From Annona cherimola (taxonomy: Eukaryota; Streptophyta; Magnoliopsida; Magnoliales; Annonaceae), in assembly GCA_030490835.1 (NCBI GenBank), contig CM059971.1, forward strand, positions 21,135,817-21,199,816: a DNA stretch of 64,000 bases. Direction: 5' to 3'. The notes beneath the pieces are model-generated. The model was not told the origin of the DNA. It saw only the letters and a list, made by a program, of their open reading frames with translations, and made no database searches. Of the stretch, positions 35,031 through 47,994 are shown piece by piece. The position numbers and the translations under genes were made by a program. Numbering within the stretch: position 1 is the stretch's first letter; every line of letters starts with the position of its first letter.

Positions 35031-36934
35031 TTCACTACACCTATTATATTTAGCATAATTTATATTATGATAAACATTATTTTATTTGTCTAATAGTACT
35101 GAACATAGCCCCATCTATAAACTGTAAAATCAATGCAATAATATAATTTAATGTGAAATATTAATTTTAAATTTGTATTTTTAATATCTAAATAATATAA
35201 AATATCATTTTTTTAATATCTAAACAATATAAAATATCATTCTTTATGTGAATAAATATCTTCAGTAAAGTATTTATTGTCTAATACTACACACATAAAA
35301 GCTTGAGTTTGATTTAATAATATTTAGGCACACTTCTAGTAGAATCACTCATGAGTGTACAAACAAAAGTGAAGTTTTGGGTTCTACTGTCATCCCTCGT
35401 GATCATGGGCCACACAAATAACAAAAGCATGAGCAATACAATACTTTATATTTTAGATAAGCCATTGGTAGAATGGGCATGGGCAATTAGTGTGGAGGAT
35501 TTCCAGGGCCTACTGAATAGCCCGGCGGCTTATATGTTGGTGCGCCAAAACGCCGCCAAAGTCGGCGAGCTGCACTATGAGATGTTTCCATGAGATCCCC
35601 GCTGGATCTGTGACGAACATTTGCTTTTTGACTTGCTACTTCCCCTCGGAACTAGAATAATAGAACAATATCACAAAATGATGTAATGATATTAGTTGTC
35701 ATATAATGTATAAATACCAATAAAAAAAGTTGTGTAGGTCGGATCTAGAAATGTATAAAGGCATATATAGATTTTGAAAAACACTTAAATTAATGCATCA
35801 GAGTTTTTGAATGTGATGAAATTTTATATGATCTTATTTCAGGTGATCTAGGTGTTGGATAAGAACCTTGAGAAACTTATAATAAAGGAATAATTTTTAT
35901 AGCTTAAAAATTAACCTTAAGTGAATCTTAATTTTAAGAATAATAAACATATTGGATCGGAATATTTTTTGTTCCATTGACAAACTATATGATGATAAAA
36001 CTAATGTCTGGATTAGATTTCATAAAATCAATAATAAGGAAAGTATTAAGGCTAGCCAGATAAGTGTGTGTATACATCCAGGGAACACTCCTTTGGAACC
36101 TTCCTTACGGAAGCTTTGATAAGTTTGACTCATATAAGTTTTGAAATCTACACCTTGTTCAAAGTGGAAAGCTTAGGCAAATGGTGCAAATCGGGTCGGT
36201 TGGATTGGGTCTTGACCTATCCCATATATTTGTAAAAATCGATCTCATACATACCAACCTACTGGTTGGTATGATTCCTAGGCCTCGCTCATATGTAGGT
36301 CGGGTGGATTCCATATCTTTTCCAAGTTAATTCTTCTAACACTAGACATCCAACGTTAATAATAACTAAGTGATTTATTTATGGAAATAAAAATTTACAT
36401 GTCGAGAAAAAAGATCACGTTAGAGAGAGGAAAATCTCGTTGGGTTGGTGATAAATTTAAACAATTAAAAAAGAATTTGAGCCATATGTTTTGGAATTGT
36501 TGTACATATTCTTTTCGGGCTAAGAAGAAATAAAACATGTGAAAATCTGTACTTTTATAACACATAGGGTAGCTACCCTAGTAACTTTTAGGAATTCATT
36601 GCAAAGAATCTACAGTATCAAAATTTTAAATGTGGATGATTTTTTCTATATATAAATATGTTTAAATGTGAAAAATGCCGACTTAAAATATATAATCATG
36701 CATGTGTAAATTAAGAAAAATTTCCACATAAAATATATAATCATCTATAAATTACGAAAAACCCATTTAAAATATTAAATCATTTGTAAATTATGAAGAA
36801 AATTAGATTAATTCATAAATGCATTAGAATGTCATGATACTTTAGAGAATCATTTATGTATATAAAAATGATATTTTAGATGGTCTAAATTTTTTTAATT
36901 AATATTTTATATATTGAGACATTTAATATTGCAA

Positions 36935-37070
36935 ACCATCCCTTTCACAACCCTCATAGGGTCTAGGAAATTTTGGTAAATAACCCCACCACAAAAGGAA
37001 TCAATATAACAACTCCACAATATGACCTCACCAACCCATGGCAATGGTTATGACCGGTTATGACTAGATG
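36935..37070 (-). repeat. Decayed family 2 SINE (copy 3 counterpart)
   Basis: Same place and orientation as 18325-18475, but the tRNA-like boxes are eroded (GATCGAACGT is not readable). Supports insertion before copies 2 and 3 split. Confidence 0.45.
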
Positions 37071-37619
37071 GTTTGGATATTAAATTAAAAACTTTAAACT
37101 CAAATGTAGATCAAATAATTTTATTGCAATGATTTGATACTTTATTAAATGGGGACCATCCACAACTTTGAAGAGATGAAACTTCAATTCTTAATCAAAG
37201 AAATAATTATAATATACTGAATGGAGTAGATTTTAATTTAATCATAAAATGGGCTAAAAATGAGGTAACACCATTCAAATATTACAATGCGTGGACATCA
37301 TTAAGCAATATATGAACATATATAAAATCTGACCATAACTTGATCCATTATCATTAAAAGTTGATAGTAATTTAAATCATTCATCTGCACAGGGGATTTC
37401 CGTTAGAAGATATCTACGCTAAATTAAGAGGTTCGAAATTGATAAAATACTCAAAATTATTTTAGACGTAGATTTTACCCTTTCAACAGTAACAACCTAC
37501 ATAAGTCTTTTGATGAAGATTTGGATAAAATTATATTCTTTACAAAATAATGTTGATTTAATCGTCTGTGTGGCAAAACCATTCCTCCAATTTACTTTTG
37601 TGGAATCATTACGCTAAAT

Positions 37620-38330
37620 ATTGTTTAAATGGCCGCACGGGCGTTGGCTCGATTTCGGTGGGTACGCTGGTTATGTCTTTGAAGACACGGATTCAAATCC
37701 TGTCCCCAGAAGTGTAAGCATTTATTTTTTGGGGTAAATTTCATATATACCCACATAGTTTCATCCATATTGCAAATATATCTACATAGTTTCACAAATT
37801 GCATATTACGCCCACATAGTTTCTCCGAAATTGCGTATTACCCCACGCTGTTAATCGCCGTTAATATCTGCTGTTATATTTTCAAAAATGACGAAAATGC
37901 CCTCATCTTCATGGGGGTGATATGCAATTTTGTGAAACTATGGATGAGGGCATTTTCGTCATTTTTCAAAAATATAACGGCGGATATTAATGACAGTTAA
38001 CGGCGTGAGGGTAATACGTAATTTCGGTGAAACTATGTGGGGGTAATATGCAACTTGTGAAACTACGTGGGTATATCTGCAATATCGATGAAACTATGTG
38101 GATATATATGAAATTTACCCTATTTTTTGTGTGAATAATAGGGAGTATATAGTCTCTTATATGATAAGAGTAGAAGCATATTGTCTTTCATGTAAATTAG
38201 TGGGAATTTGTCTCCCATATAAGATTTAAACTTGATGATAATATCAAATAAGATGTAATCTTGTACAATGACGATAAAAGAGTCATTAAATCCAGTTTGT
38301 ATTTTGGCTACATATTCATTGCTTTGGTCA
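37620..38330 (+). repeat. Family 1 SINE, copy 3, split by a MITE
   Basis: Counterpart of 19037-19300: GGCCGCACGGGCGTTGGC at 37631, B-box-like ATTCAAATCC near 37691, then the MITE at 37732-38120, then the remaining SINE body (ATAGGGAGTATATAGTCTC onwards). Confidence 0.65.
37732..38120. mobile_element. Long-inverted-repeat MULE-like MITE (389 bp)
   Basis: Almost the whole element is a palindrome. The left end GGGTAAATTTCATATATACC and the complement of the right end agree over about 175 bp, including repeated CACATAGTTTC words. Flanked by the exact 9-bp duplication TATTTTTTG (37723-37731 and 38121-38129). Copy 2 at 19129-19140 is the unoccupied site. Its transcript would fold into a long hairpin. 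Confidence 0.9.
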
Positions 38331-39050
38331 CATGTGCTTATTTGGCTGCAAATAATAATAAAATTTGACTCAATCAATGTTTAATTTGGCTGGAAAAAAA
38401 TGACATAAAAGAATTTCTTTTATTTTGTAGTAAATGAATTCTATTGAGGAGAATTGTTTGGTAACATTAGAATGAATCTAATCCATGACGAAAAAAGTTA
38501 AAGCGAATGAATCTAATCCATGAAGACAGAAAAGTTCTAATCCATGAAGACAGAAAAGTTAAAGTAATTGATTTCTCAACTATCATACTTTTTCTATTTT
38601 ATCTGTATATTTCAATTATTTTCTTGTATTTTTCTATACAAACGTCCTGTCTATTCTTGTCCATCATATCCATTCCATTTCCACCATTTTCCAACCTCCA
38701 AACACTCGATATTCATTATTTTGGTTATACATGCTTATTTAGTTACAAATAATAATAAAATTTGACTCAATTAATTTTTTATTTGGCTGAAAAAAGACAG
38801 TATGAAATAGATTCTTTTGAAGAGAATTGTTTGGTAACATGAATGAATCTAATCCATGAGGACCGAAAGGGTAAAAGTGATTAATTACTCAAATTTTACT
38901 CAACTATCATACTTTTTTTATTATAAAAAATTGTCAAAATTTTTATTTCAATTATTTTCTCATATTTTTCTATATAACAACCTTATTTATAATATCCATT
39001 TTATTCCATTCCCTTCCCACCATTTTCCAACCGCAAAACGCTCCCAACTA
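38310..39050 (+). repeat. Tandem duplication of a roughly 365-bp unit (copy 3)
   Basis: Matches the doubling at 19315-20035. In addition a short AATCCATGAAGACAGAAAAG segment is itself repeated near 38515-38560. Non-coding. Confidence 0.65.
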
Positions 39051-40356
39051 TTGGTGCTCTGAGGAACCAAAAAAGTTAAAAAGGGTTTGCGTGGCCTCTC
39101 TTTTGAACATTAAACAAACAACAGTGCTTGCGTGCTTTTTAGAATCAGCAGTGGTCATAATAAATTATAGAAGTTTGAAGAACTAACTTCCACATAAATC
39201 CCGGATCCTAAATTTTCTTAAGCAAAAGCCACCCATTCATAACCCAGCGCCAAAGGAAACTATTTGGGTTTCGCATTTGACATACAATGACGGTCGTTGA
39301 TCCAGATTATTAATTAGGATGATGATTCTGCTATGATGGGCTCACAGATAGACTTTTTAAAAAAATTTAATATACAAACATTATGTAATTGCCTCTTTTT
39401 TGTTGATTTTGATGACCACAAAACAGTATGCTTTTGTGAGATGAAATCGTGCTCTTATGTGGATTTTACAAAAGTGTAGGGTATTTATGGAATTGTCTTT
39501 TGGGATTACTGCAACATGCATAATTTGTGATAAGATGAGTTTAAAATTCATAGTTATCTTGATAATAAAATGTGATTGTAGGAGTGTTTGGAATAACTTC
39601 TGGGATGTTTTTGCGTGATGGCCTCACTTATAATGTTGTTAGATTATATGATTGGTGATTTTAATAATGACAAAAGATATGCTGGATCTAAATTTATATT
39701 GATCATATCTTATTTGCTAGGTTCTGCTGATAGATAAGAACATATCTTGTGATTGATTGTAATCTTATGATTTGGTATGATTTTTATTTATTGTTATAGG
39801 CTGTATTCTTTGTAAGGTTGAGTTGTTTTGGAACACTTGGCATTTATTGTTGTTTGGGACTTTAAGATTGAGTTTAATTCATCATGGGATGTTACGATGT
39901 GAATGAACATTGGATTTTTTGGAAAATTTGTTTATGTGAAATAAAGGAAAGGTTCAACGTTTCTTGACAAAAAGGTTAATCATAGGATCTCACTGACCAC
40001 TCTAACATTAAGAAGGTCAACTATTTTTAGGCAAAACTCTGGACGTTTTTCAAATCATGAAATCACTTCTACCAAAGCCCACACAAAACATGTGAAGATG
40101 TTTGCTATTTTATCATCTATTCATTCCTGAGATGAGAATGCTGAAAAATGGCCATCCAGAAATGCTTACATTTTTCCATAGAATCTTATCCCATATGGTC
40201 ATCGTAAATTGGCAATTTACGAGCTACTAAAAATATTTTTATTTTTTGAAATTCATTTAGTATTTATTTTGATTTTTTAAAAAAATAAAAGAGGGCATGA
40301 TTACTGTTTTTTAACTAAGGCATTGTTAAAGGGCTTGTTAAAGATAGAGCGCTTAC

Positions 40357-40467
40357 CTCAACCGCAAATGAGCTTGCTTCTTCCGGGTTGGTAGCAGCAA
40401 TCACAAATGAAGAGAGTAACAGATGCACGAGGACTATCATGAGCCAATAAGATTTGCAAGAAAACAT
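40357..40467 (-). CDS. Putative first exon encoding a signal peptide (copy 3)
   Basis: From an ATG at 40467, 37 codons read MFSCKSYWLMIVLVHLL then LSSFVIAATNPEEASSFAVE, ending at GAG|GTAAGC. Same length, frame and splice donor as the copy 2 exon at 21641-21751. The hydrophobic core is intact. An in-frame upstream ATG at 40497 would add 10 residues, but copy 2 has a stop in that stretch, so the shorter start is preferred. No downstream exon could be recognised between 39000 and 40350 on the minus strand. Either the gene body was lost or it is too diverged to see by eye. Confidence 0.42.
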
Positions 40468-41393
40468 TTTTTGATCTTCTGCACCGTTTTCAACCAAGTT
40501 TTGTACCTAGAGACGAGAAACATGGTACGAATTATTAAGAAGCATTAATAGCTTAATTGGTTGCTTAGTTGTAGATATGGAGGGACTAAGAGATGGAATT
40601 TTTGTATGTGAAGAATACCGCTTAGTGATAATTAAAAAATGTTTTCCACAAATATAGAACACATTACATATTTAGTGATAATTAAAAAATGTTTTTCACA
40701 AATGTAGAACACATATAAAACGATAGAACGGAATAAAGAAATAAAACAAAAAATTTTATTAAATACGTATCTTCAGTCACTACAGGAAATTCTATTTTCA
40801 GAGCGAAAATTGAAACTAATTTTGTTACGGTTGTTGCCTTGCATATACTTTTGTGGGCCAGTGAAAAAGAAAACTTTGATTCTCCAAGGCGAAATGCCAT
40901 GCGGCAACTGTGACAAAAATAGCAGAAAAAGACTGTGAATTAAAAGACAGTGTGAATAACGATAGAAATTAATATATAAATGATGGGAAATTGTAGTTAG
41001 TTATTGTTAAAATAAATAAAGATAATGGTATTATTTTTCTCTTTATTATAAAGAAATGAGATAGATAATGATTCTCCTCTTTCTTGCAAAGAAATAAGTT
41101 AGGAAATCTTTCCTTCCTAATCAAAGAGACACAAGAAAGATCTAGAGAAGCTCGAGTGATTGACCTTGTGAGTAGCTTTGATATGGTTGAGTTAAAAGGA
41201 GAATGATATGGCTGAAAGTGGAGAACAAGGGATGCATAGGTGAGATGTAAAACGGGAACAAGAGAGACGAATTTATATTACGGATTGGGATGCTAATGTC
41301 GTTGCTCCTGCTCCGTGCCTTCTCGGCTTCTTCCATGTTACCAAATATGAAAGAAGAAAAGGATTTCCAATGGAATAGAATAGGATTGCGGGA

Positions 41394-42062
41394 TTTTTTT
41401 TTTTTTTTGATAGAAGGATGCGCTCTATCCCTGATCCCTCTCAATGTGGAAGGGATTAGGGATGGAGCAATCTCAGCAATTCATTGTTAAAAAATTATCA
41501 GTACAAATTTTCCCAAATATGGCTTGGGGGGGATTGCCCCACCAAACCTGGTGGTCCATCATAGAGACCGAGACTAAATCGGCTAGGGTGTTGTGCAACA
41601 GCATTTCCTTGCCTTAATACATGATGTATGGAATAAAACGGTTCTGATCTCCTGCACCCTGCTCCCGGGTGCACACACCTATTTTTTTTATTTTTTTTTT
41701 GAAATTTTTTTATAAAAATATTAATATAGGTGTATTTAACATGTGTATAAATTTTTATTATTTTTGGAGTATTTTAGATATTTATTTTTTATTTTTGAAA
41801 ATCAGTGGCATTTTAGGTAATTTTAAATTACTAAAATGCCACTGATTTTCAAAAATAAAAAATAAATATCTAAAAATCTCCAAAAATGGTAAAAATTTAT
41901 ACACATGTTAAATACACTTGGGCTAACAAGTTTATGAAAAAATTTTCAAAAAAAAAGTGTGTGCACCCAGGAGCAGGCAACGCTGCCTGCACCCGGGTAC
42001 AGGAGATCAGAACCCGAAAACAAAAGCGTTCACATTAAAGATCGACATAATTTCCTCAATAA
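41394..42062 (-). mobile_element. 5'-truncated LINE insertion split by a MITE
   Basis: The minus strand ends in poly-A (T-run at 41397-41412) preceded by a 3' UTR and the last part of RNase H ('HHVLRQGNAVAQ', as in LINE 2). The reading continues on the far side of the MITE at 41640-42014 ('IIEEIMSIFNVNAF'). Flanked by a TGCGGGAT / TGTGGGAT duplication (about 41386-41393 and 42065-42072). Copy 2 at 22675-22695 lacks the insertion. Confidence 0.75.
41640..42014. mobile_element. Inverted-repeat MITE (type D) with GC-rich ends
   Basis: Begins GGTTCTGATCTCCTGCACCC and ends with the complement of GGTTCTGATCTCCTGTACCC. Both ends carry a CCCGGGTGCA block and the AT-rich interior is palindromic around 41800-41870. 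Sits inside a LINE tail, so it is younger than that insertion. Target duplication unclear. Confidence 0.8.
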
Positions 42063-42639
42063 TCTGTGGGATCTTAATTGGCCGCTGAATGTGTCAAATC
42101 GAGATTTCTATCGTTGGTGCCAGTTTTCGAAATTGTCAAATCGAGTTTCTAAGTTGGTGTCACTTTTTCAAAGTCGTCTGGCACAAGTCATCTCATCCGT
42201 AAAGTTCTACATCGGTGCCTCCCGGGCTTCTTCCATTCACCAAATACATAAGAAAAAAGCTCAATTCATTGGAAGTTCATCAGTAAAGTTGTACGTCCGT
42301 GCCTCCAAGGCTTCTTCCATTTTATCAAATACATAAGAAAAAAACTTAATTCACTTGAAGTTCTTCGAGGAAGAAAAAATAGATTATATTTATTTTGTAT
42401 TATAAGTATATTTGCTTTAAAATGTATGTATGTTTATAACTTTGATAAAATTTATGTTAGATATATAAATCAATCTATTTGATTTAGTTGGTGGATCATT
42501 CACTTAAGTATGTACATATATAATTTTCAATAGTTATTTTTTTTGGGAAATATTTACAAAGAAAATATTATCTCTTGATAATATTTCATTGTAATTGACA
42601 ACATTGGGAAAATATTTTGTATATCAAATATATAATGTG
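42063..42639. other. Copy 3 intergenic, no gene
   Basis: 42075-42230 matches 22690-22840. 42230-42345 contains a local repeat (GTGCCTCC.GGCTTCTTCCATT twice, near 42215 and 42300). 42490 onwards matches 29430 onwards. The stretch in between is absent from copy 2. Confidence 0.4.
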
Positions 42640-43860
42640 TTAATTAAAATGCATATAAAGAAAGTACTCTCACGTATAACAACTACTAAAGTAATTTTTT
42701 TAATTCGAAATTTTATTTCTATAGTATAGTAAGTCTAATACTATCTAACAGAATTTAACAAAATTTAATAAACTCTAACGGCATCAATCTAAATCTAATC
42801 GAATCTAATGAAATCTTCTTACATTACTAATTGTGATTTAAGTCTCATAACATCCTTTTTGGCTATTATAAAGTCACTTCTCTTAGATACATGGTTCAGA
42901 ACTTAGTTAATAAGATTTTAATAAGATGTAATTGGTCTACCTAAGTTTGACGAAATCTTACAGAGTTTAACCTAAGACTAATAGAATCTCAGGCTAGTTA
43001 ACTAAATCTAACCAAACCTAACAGAATTGATGGTAATATTGATTTAACACGTTAAATATATTTTTTGACTCTTTATAAGGTCATTTATACCTTAGAAATA
43101 TGGTGTAGAGCTTAATTAATAGAATTTAATAAATTCTATCTAAGTCTAATAGAACTTAACACTGTCTAATGAAATCTAACAGAATTTAGCTAATTCTAAT
43201 AGTATTTAAAGGAATTTAACCTTTATTATTAATATGTCAACTGTGATTTAATACCCTAATATCATTTATGCTTTATTGTGAGGTCAATAGTATTTAACGA
43301 AATCTATCCAAATCTAATGAAGTCAAATATAGTCTAACAAAGTCTAACATAATCTAATACTATATAACAAAATTTAACAAAATTTAATAGAATCAAACGA
43401 AATCTAATGGGATCTAATGAAATTTAACTTTTACTATCAATATGCTAATCATAGTTTAGCATCATAATATGTTGTTTTAGCACCCATACATCTTTTAGAG
43501 CTTAGTTAATAAAATATAATAGAAACTAAGTCTAACCAAATATTACGAAGTATAATAAAGTCCAACATAGTCGAACTAAATCTAACATAATTTTAATTAA
43601 TTTGACTTTCGTTTTCAGCACCTTTATCATGATTTAGGACACGTAAAAGATTTCTTAGCTCCTTATACACTTAAGCCGTAAACGCACAACTTAGAGCATA
43701 GTTAATAGGATTTAATGGAATTTGTCTGAGTCTAAAATATTCTAACAAAGTCTAACAGAGTTTAATTGTGTCTATCTAGTCTAACTTAGTCTTGTAGAGT
43801 CTAATTAATGCTAACCAAAGCTAACTAAATATAATAAATGAAAATTAATTTAAATAAAAT
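42640..43860 (+). repeat. Roughly 205-bp tandem repeat, TCTAAC-rich (copy 3, about 5 units)
   Basis: Units restart near 42835, 43040, 43247, 43450 and 43632. The first three match the three units of copy 2; the last two (TAGTTTAGCATCATAATATG, ATGATTTAGGACACGTAAA) are extra or lost in copy 2. Units diverge toward the right. Confidence 0.65.
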
Positions 43861-44560
43861 TAAAATCAAATAAATATAAAATAATCAATTTAATAAACAT
43901 TTGTATTAAATACACATTTTATAAGAAAATTCCTAAAAATTTATTTTAAAAAGATTTCTTAATTAAAAATCAATTTTGTGTCCACTATATTTTAAAAATG
44001 TCTATATTAAATATTTTTGAAAACTAATTTTGTAATATTAATTTAGAAAATGTTTAAAAATGTAAAATAAGTTTCCATTTAAAAATATTTTTCCTTAAAT
44101 AGATTAATTTTATAATTTCAAAAACTCTCATGATAAATTCTGACTCTAACAGCATTTGTTAGGGTTGAGACCAAGATGCAAATACGCACAGAGTACAGAG
44201 AATTTATGTGATTTGGCTAGACGTGCGCTTACTTCATGAGAGAAATGAGTGATTCACTAATCAGTAAGCAATTATAATTTGTATCTCTCATGGGTAACGG
44301 ACTGTCTCTTTTAAATCTTTGCCAAGGATTTTCTCTATTTTGGGCGTTACTAAATTAAATAACCCACATAGGTATTTATAGCTCTCACATATATACACAA
44401 TTTCATATATTATCCCGATATTGCACCCTATATGTGCAACAAATACACAAAGTGCAACAAACACACCTAACCAATTCTATTATATTACCCATATTTATGG
44501 TGATGTTTTTATTGTTGTCTAGATCGATGGGGGAGGCTCTTTTCATTTTTAATTTCTAAG
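43861..44560. other. Segment absent from copy 2, no gene
   Basis: A very AT-rich part to 44150, then a mixed region including AACCAAGATGCAAATACGC and GATTTTCTCTATTTTGGGCG. No inverted ends or coding potential recognised. Either lost from copy 2 or inserted here. Confidence 0.35.
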
Positions 44561-44679
44561 CGCGGAATTTGTGTGCAGTGCATGGGTTCCAGACATTATC
44601 AACTTCAAGTCAATTCTAATGCTAATGACGTGTTGAGTTGATTCCATGACGGAGTCGACTCATTCTTAGATTTGGGATT

Positions 44680-44997
44680 TTAGTCATCCACTATTCTGCT
44701 TATGTAAAGTTGATCATTGCCAATGACTTCAATTTGTTTCATTGTTAAAAAATTCTGCTGATGTTTGGTTATTAAAATAGCAACTCTCGGAATCCTATAT
44801 TTTGCTGTGTCATAAATTAATCTGTTTTGTGTTCCAGTGTAGTTAACAGATGAGTACAGAGTTAAAGTGGAAGCAGGTGCAGCAAAGCCATCAGGATCCA
44901 GTTCTCCAAGTTTTTGAATGGTTGCGATGTCCATCTTGTCGTTGACTAGACGAGACGACGCTAGCGCACGCTCGCCATATGCCTTGCCAATGTTCAT
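44680..44997 (-). CDS. Unrecognised coding-like ORF, 105 codons (copy 3)
   Basis: Reads MNIGKAYGERALASSRLV, then 'KLGELDPDGFAAPASTLTLY', then a less protein-like tail. The copy 2 counterpart (30600-30815) keeps both blocks but in two frames. Roughly the first 55 codons look like real protein. The rest could be intron, as a GTTAAC-type donor follows 'TLYSS'. No domain recognised and no neighbouring exon seen. I infer a gene remnant carried in the duplicated segment. Confidence 0.3.
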   Translation of the reverse strand: MNIGKAYGERALASSRLVNDKMDIATIQKLGELDPDGFAAPASTLTLYSSVNYTGTQNRLIYDTAKYRIPRVAILITKHQQNFLTMKQIEVIGNDQLYISRIVDD

Positions 44998-46167
44998 TTT
45001 GAGAAAATGTAATATAGGGTTTTCAAATTCTTCTTTGTTAGGAAACGTGCTTCAAGTTGATACAGATCACAGCACAAACATACATAACAAAATATGATCA
45101 AATAAATAATAACAAGATCACATATAGAAGACGTCAAAATTTACATGGAAACCCCTTCAAATCGAGAAGGGAATAACCATGGAAGAGATATAACCATTTA
45201 TTATGATAAATAGTTTATAAAGATATAAAGAAAAATATCTAACACACATTTTCTGGATGTCTTACACACCCCAAAAAATGAGCACTCTGATAACCCCCTC
45301 TTTCGTCCCGCTGGGACACCTCTAAACGTTTGATTGAATCCCTTATTGAAACACTTATATATAGGGCTCCATTAATGGGTACTTGCGGAAAACTATATAT
45401 AATTCCAAACTCACATAACTAAAATACACTAATTACGAAACACATTGAACATGCTTCTACTCTAGAGGTAAAGAGCTCAAATAAGTAATTGAAATCAGCT
45501 TGCAAGAATGGTTGTAGATTTTGTGTTCCTTTATAAATTGTATTTTCAATGAATTTTAGTTTTTTCCTATGACTTTATGAATGAATGTAAAACTGTCTTA
45601 TTTATCCAAAATTAAATGAAACCGAGAGCACAAATCACAGACAAAATTGACTGCAATTATGCAACAGTCATGCATATATCGTTAGCCCTGGATATCCATA
45701 ACTGTTGTGACGCATGAACCTGTGGTATTGAAAACAATCATTAATCCACATCATTTCAATTATCATCATAATCAATACATGGAAACAAACATGTAGTACA
45801 CCACAAGCAAATTTGTATGTGTACAAATCGAAATAACAATAAGAAAGCCTCTCCACATGTTATACATGGATGAATCATAATTTCATTTACGGACATATCC
45901 ACCACGCAACATATAATACGTAGACGTCTCTCTCTTAAATAACACAATCCTGGACATAGCTTGGTAATGATAATCATCCATTGCTAAAATCATCAACAAT
46001 AAATTACATTAGTTCCACGAAATAAATCTTAAAACCACGGTCAAGACCATCAAACAAAATATAATTAGAAATAAGGCATTCCAGTCGGTTAATGTTACTT
46101 GAAATCTCGAAGTGAAGAAAATTTTCCGTCGTCTAGCTAATTATCAACTTGCATTACCCTTGGCCAC
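44998..46167. other. Copy 3 intergenic, no gene
   Basis: Collinear with 30816-32270 apart from the SINE. Minus-strand open frames at 45668-45856 and 45756-45977 are not kept in frame in copy 2. Confidence 0.4.
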
Positions 46168-46374
46168 AAGGACCACATGGATTGCTTTTCCAGTCCCCCC
46201 TGTAGTCCTGAAAGGCGAAGTAGTTGCGCTCGGGACTGGTTGTGGGTAGTCGGAGGTGGGAGAGTTAGGAAGTACCTAGGAAGGACTGGGCGGTCGACAA
46301 GTAAGAGACGACACTGTTGCGGGATCGAGAAACGCTCACCGGGGGAGTGGTCAGACGATCTGTGAGCAGGGAAC

Positions 46375-47985
46375 ATGAACCCAAGCATTGCTAATCTGTT
46401 GGGGGCTGAAATCCAAACCATGACCATTGAGGGACCGGCGATAAAGAAGATTCAGCCAGGAGAGGATGCTGCACTTCTCTGCACACTCTGGACGTCTAAG
46501 TCGTATAACAAGGAATACATCAAAGGGATGATGAGACGGCTATGGAGGACTAAAGACAAATTCTACTTCACTGAGGCTGGGGAAAATCTGCTCAAGGTCT
46601 CATTCATAGGCTACAGCGACAGGGACTGAATTTTGGAGGGGCGACCATGGTTGTTCGATCGGAATCTTGTCATTCTAACTGACTTGCGAGAGGAAATGGA
46701 CCATGCCCAGATATTGCTTGTCAAAACGCCCATGTGGATATAGATACAAGGAATCCCATACATTGTCGATATCTTTGTCAATAAGAACTATTTGGGGCAA
46801 ACCATTGGTAACACCTTTGAGGAACTGATTGAGATCAGAGCTTCGGACTCAGAAGTCAAGATGAAAATGATGCTGGATTACAGAGAACCTCTTCGAAGAG
46901 GAATGTTCATCAAAATTGGCTCATAGCAGCAGAAATGGATCACTTTTCAATATGAGAAGCTACCGATCTTTTGTTATTCTTGTGGCATAATAGGGCACGC
47001 CCATAAAGATTGCCCGACACTATCAAAGGAGAAACAAAAAATAGTAGAGGCGGACATGCCCTATGGCAGCTGGCTGAGTTCGGGCGTGAGACCGATGAGG
47101 CTGAAAGATGAGCTCGTTTCAGAACACAGAATGACACCAATCAAGTATTTAGGCAATCAATGGGACCAGGTGGAGGAAAACTACGAGCTAAGGGAAACAG
47201 GAGCGAAGAGATCTGCCCTCTTGGGTGCCAACCAGCAAAGTGGGAGCTCGGATGGGGGGGAAGACCATACAGCACTGCTGAAGCGTGCATAGAGCAGTTA
47301 GGCACTTCTAGTTCAAGGGACGAGATTAGGCAGACAGGTGGGGTAATCAATGTCAATCATCAACAACAACATGAATCCGACTTTTCTCATGGCAATGTGG
47401 CCCACAGGGAGTTGTATTCAATAAGAAGGTGGTATGGGAATGATGGTGGTCACAGCGGAGGGAGGGAGAGGGCAAATCTGGACTATGCAAAGGATGGGAG
47501 GGTATGTATAGTGTCGTGTGTGGACAGAAGCAGCAATCGGTAGTTACTCATCAGGTGGACCATGTTAGGGCAGGCCTTGTATCTGTCACAGGGAGGGATG
47601 CTCGACGGGAAGATAGGCAAGATGGGAATCGAAGGGAGCTGGAGGACAGGTCACTATTTGAAATACAGGTGCAAATAGTGGGAGTGGGGAACGATATGGT
47701 TTCCATAAAACAAGCAGGAGGTACCAGGGGGTCATTTGGCGAAGTCCGAATCAGAATATCAACATACACTCGGATGTAGAGGTGGATGGAAAAGGCGAGC
47801 TCGGCAAGGAGAGGGTATGGAAATGCTTGACTCTAGTGTAATGATGGAACATGGAAATGTAAAGAGAGGACGGGCGCTGGATCCGGGTGATCAAATGAAT
47901 CTGCAGAAGCGAGTTAAGTTGATTGACATTGTTGTGCATGGGGAGGTGGAGGCTGTGGGGGCACCCCAGCCCCACCTCAAGTGAC
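46375..47985 (+). pseudogene. LINE 4 ORF1 (DUF4283 plus CCHC zinc knuckle)
   Basis: Starts MNPSIANLLGAEIQTMTI. One frame runs from 46375 to 47292 with three in-frame stops (TGA 46627, TAG 46741, TAG 46924). It contains the DUF4283-like region ('KVSFIGYSDRD', 'GRPWLFDRN'), then a complete knuckle CYSCGIIGHAHKDC (about 46973-47014) and 'GVRPMRLKDE'. From 47292 to 47985 the Gly/Arg-rich linker continues in other frames. The protein would bind LINE RNA. It precedes ORF2 by a few bases, as in other plant L1 elements. Confidence 0.85.
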
Positions 47986-47994
47986 ATAGCCTTT

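Noticed and set aside
45668..45977. Minus-strand ORFs rich in hydrophobic residues, also near 31773-31982
   Set aside because: Frames differ between copies 2 and 3; composition is that of AT-rich non-coding DNA.
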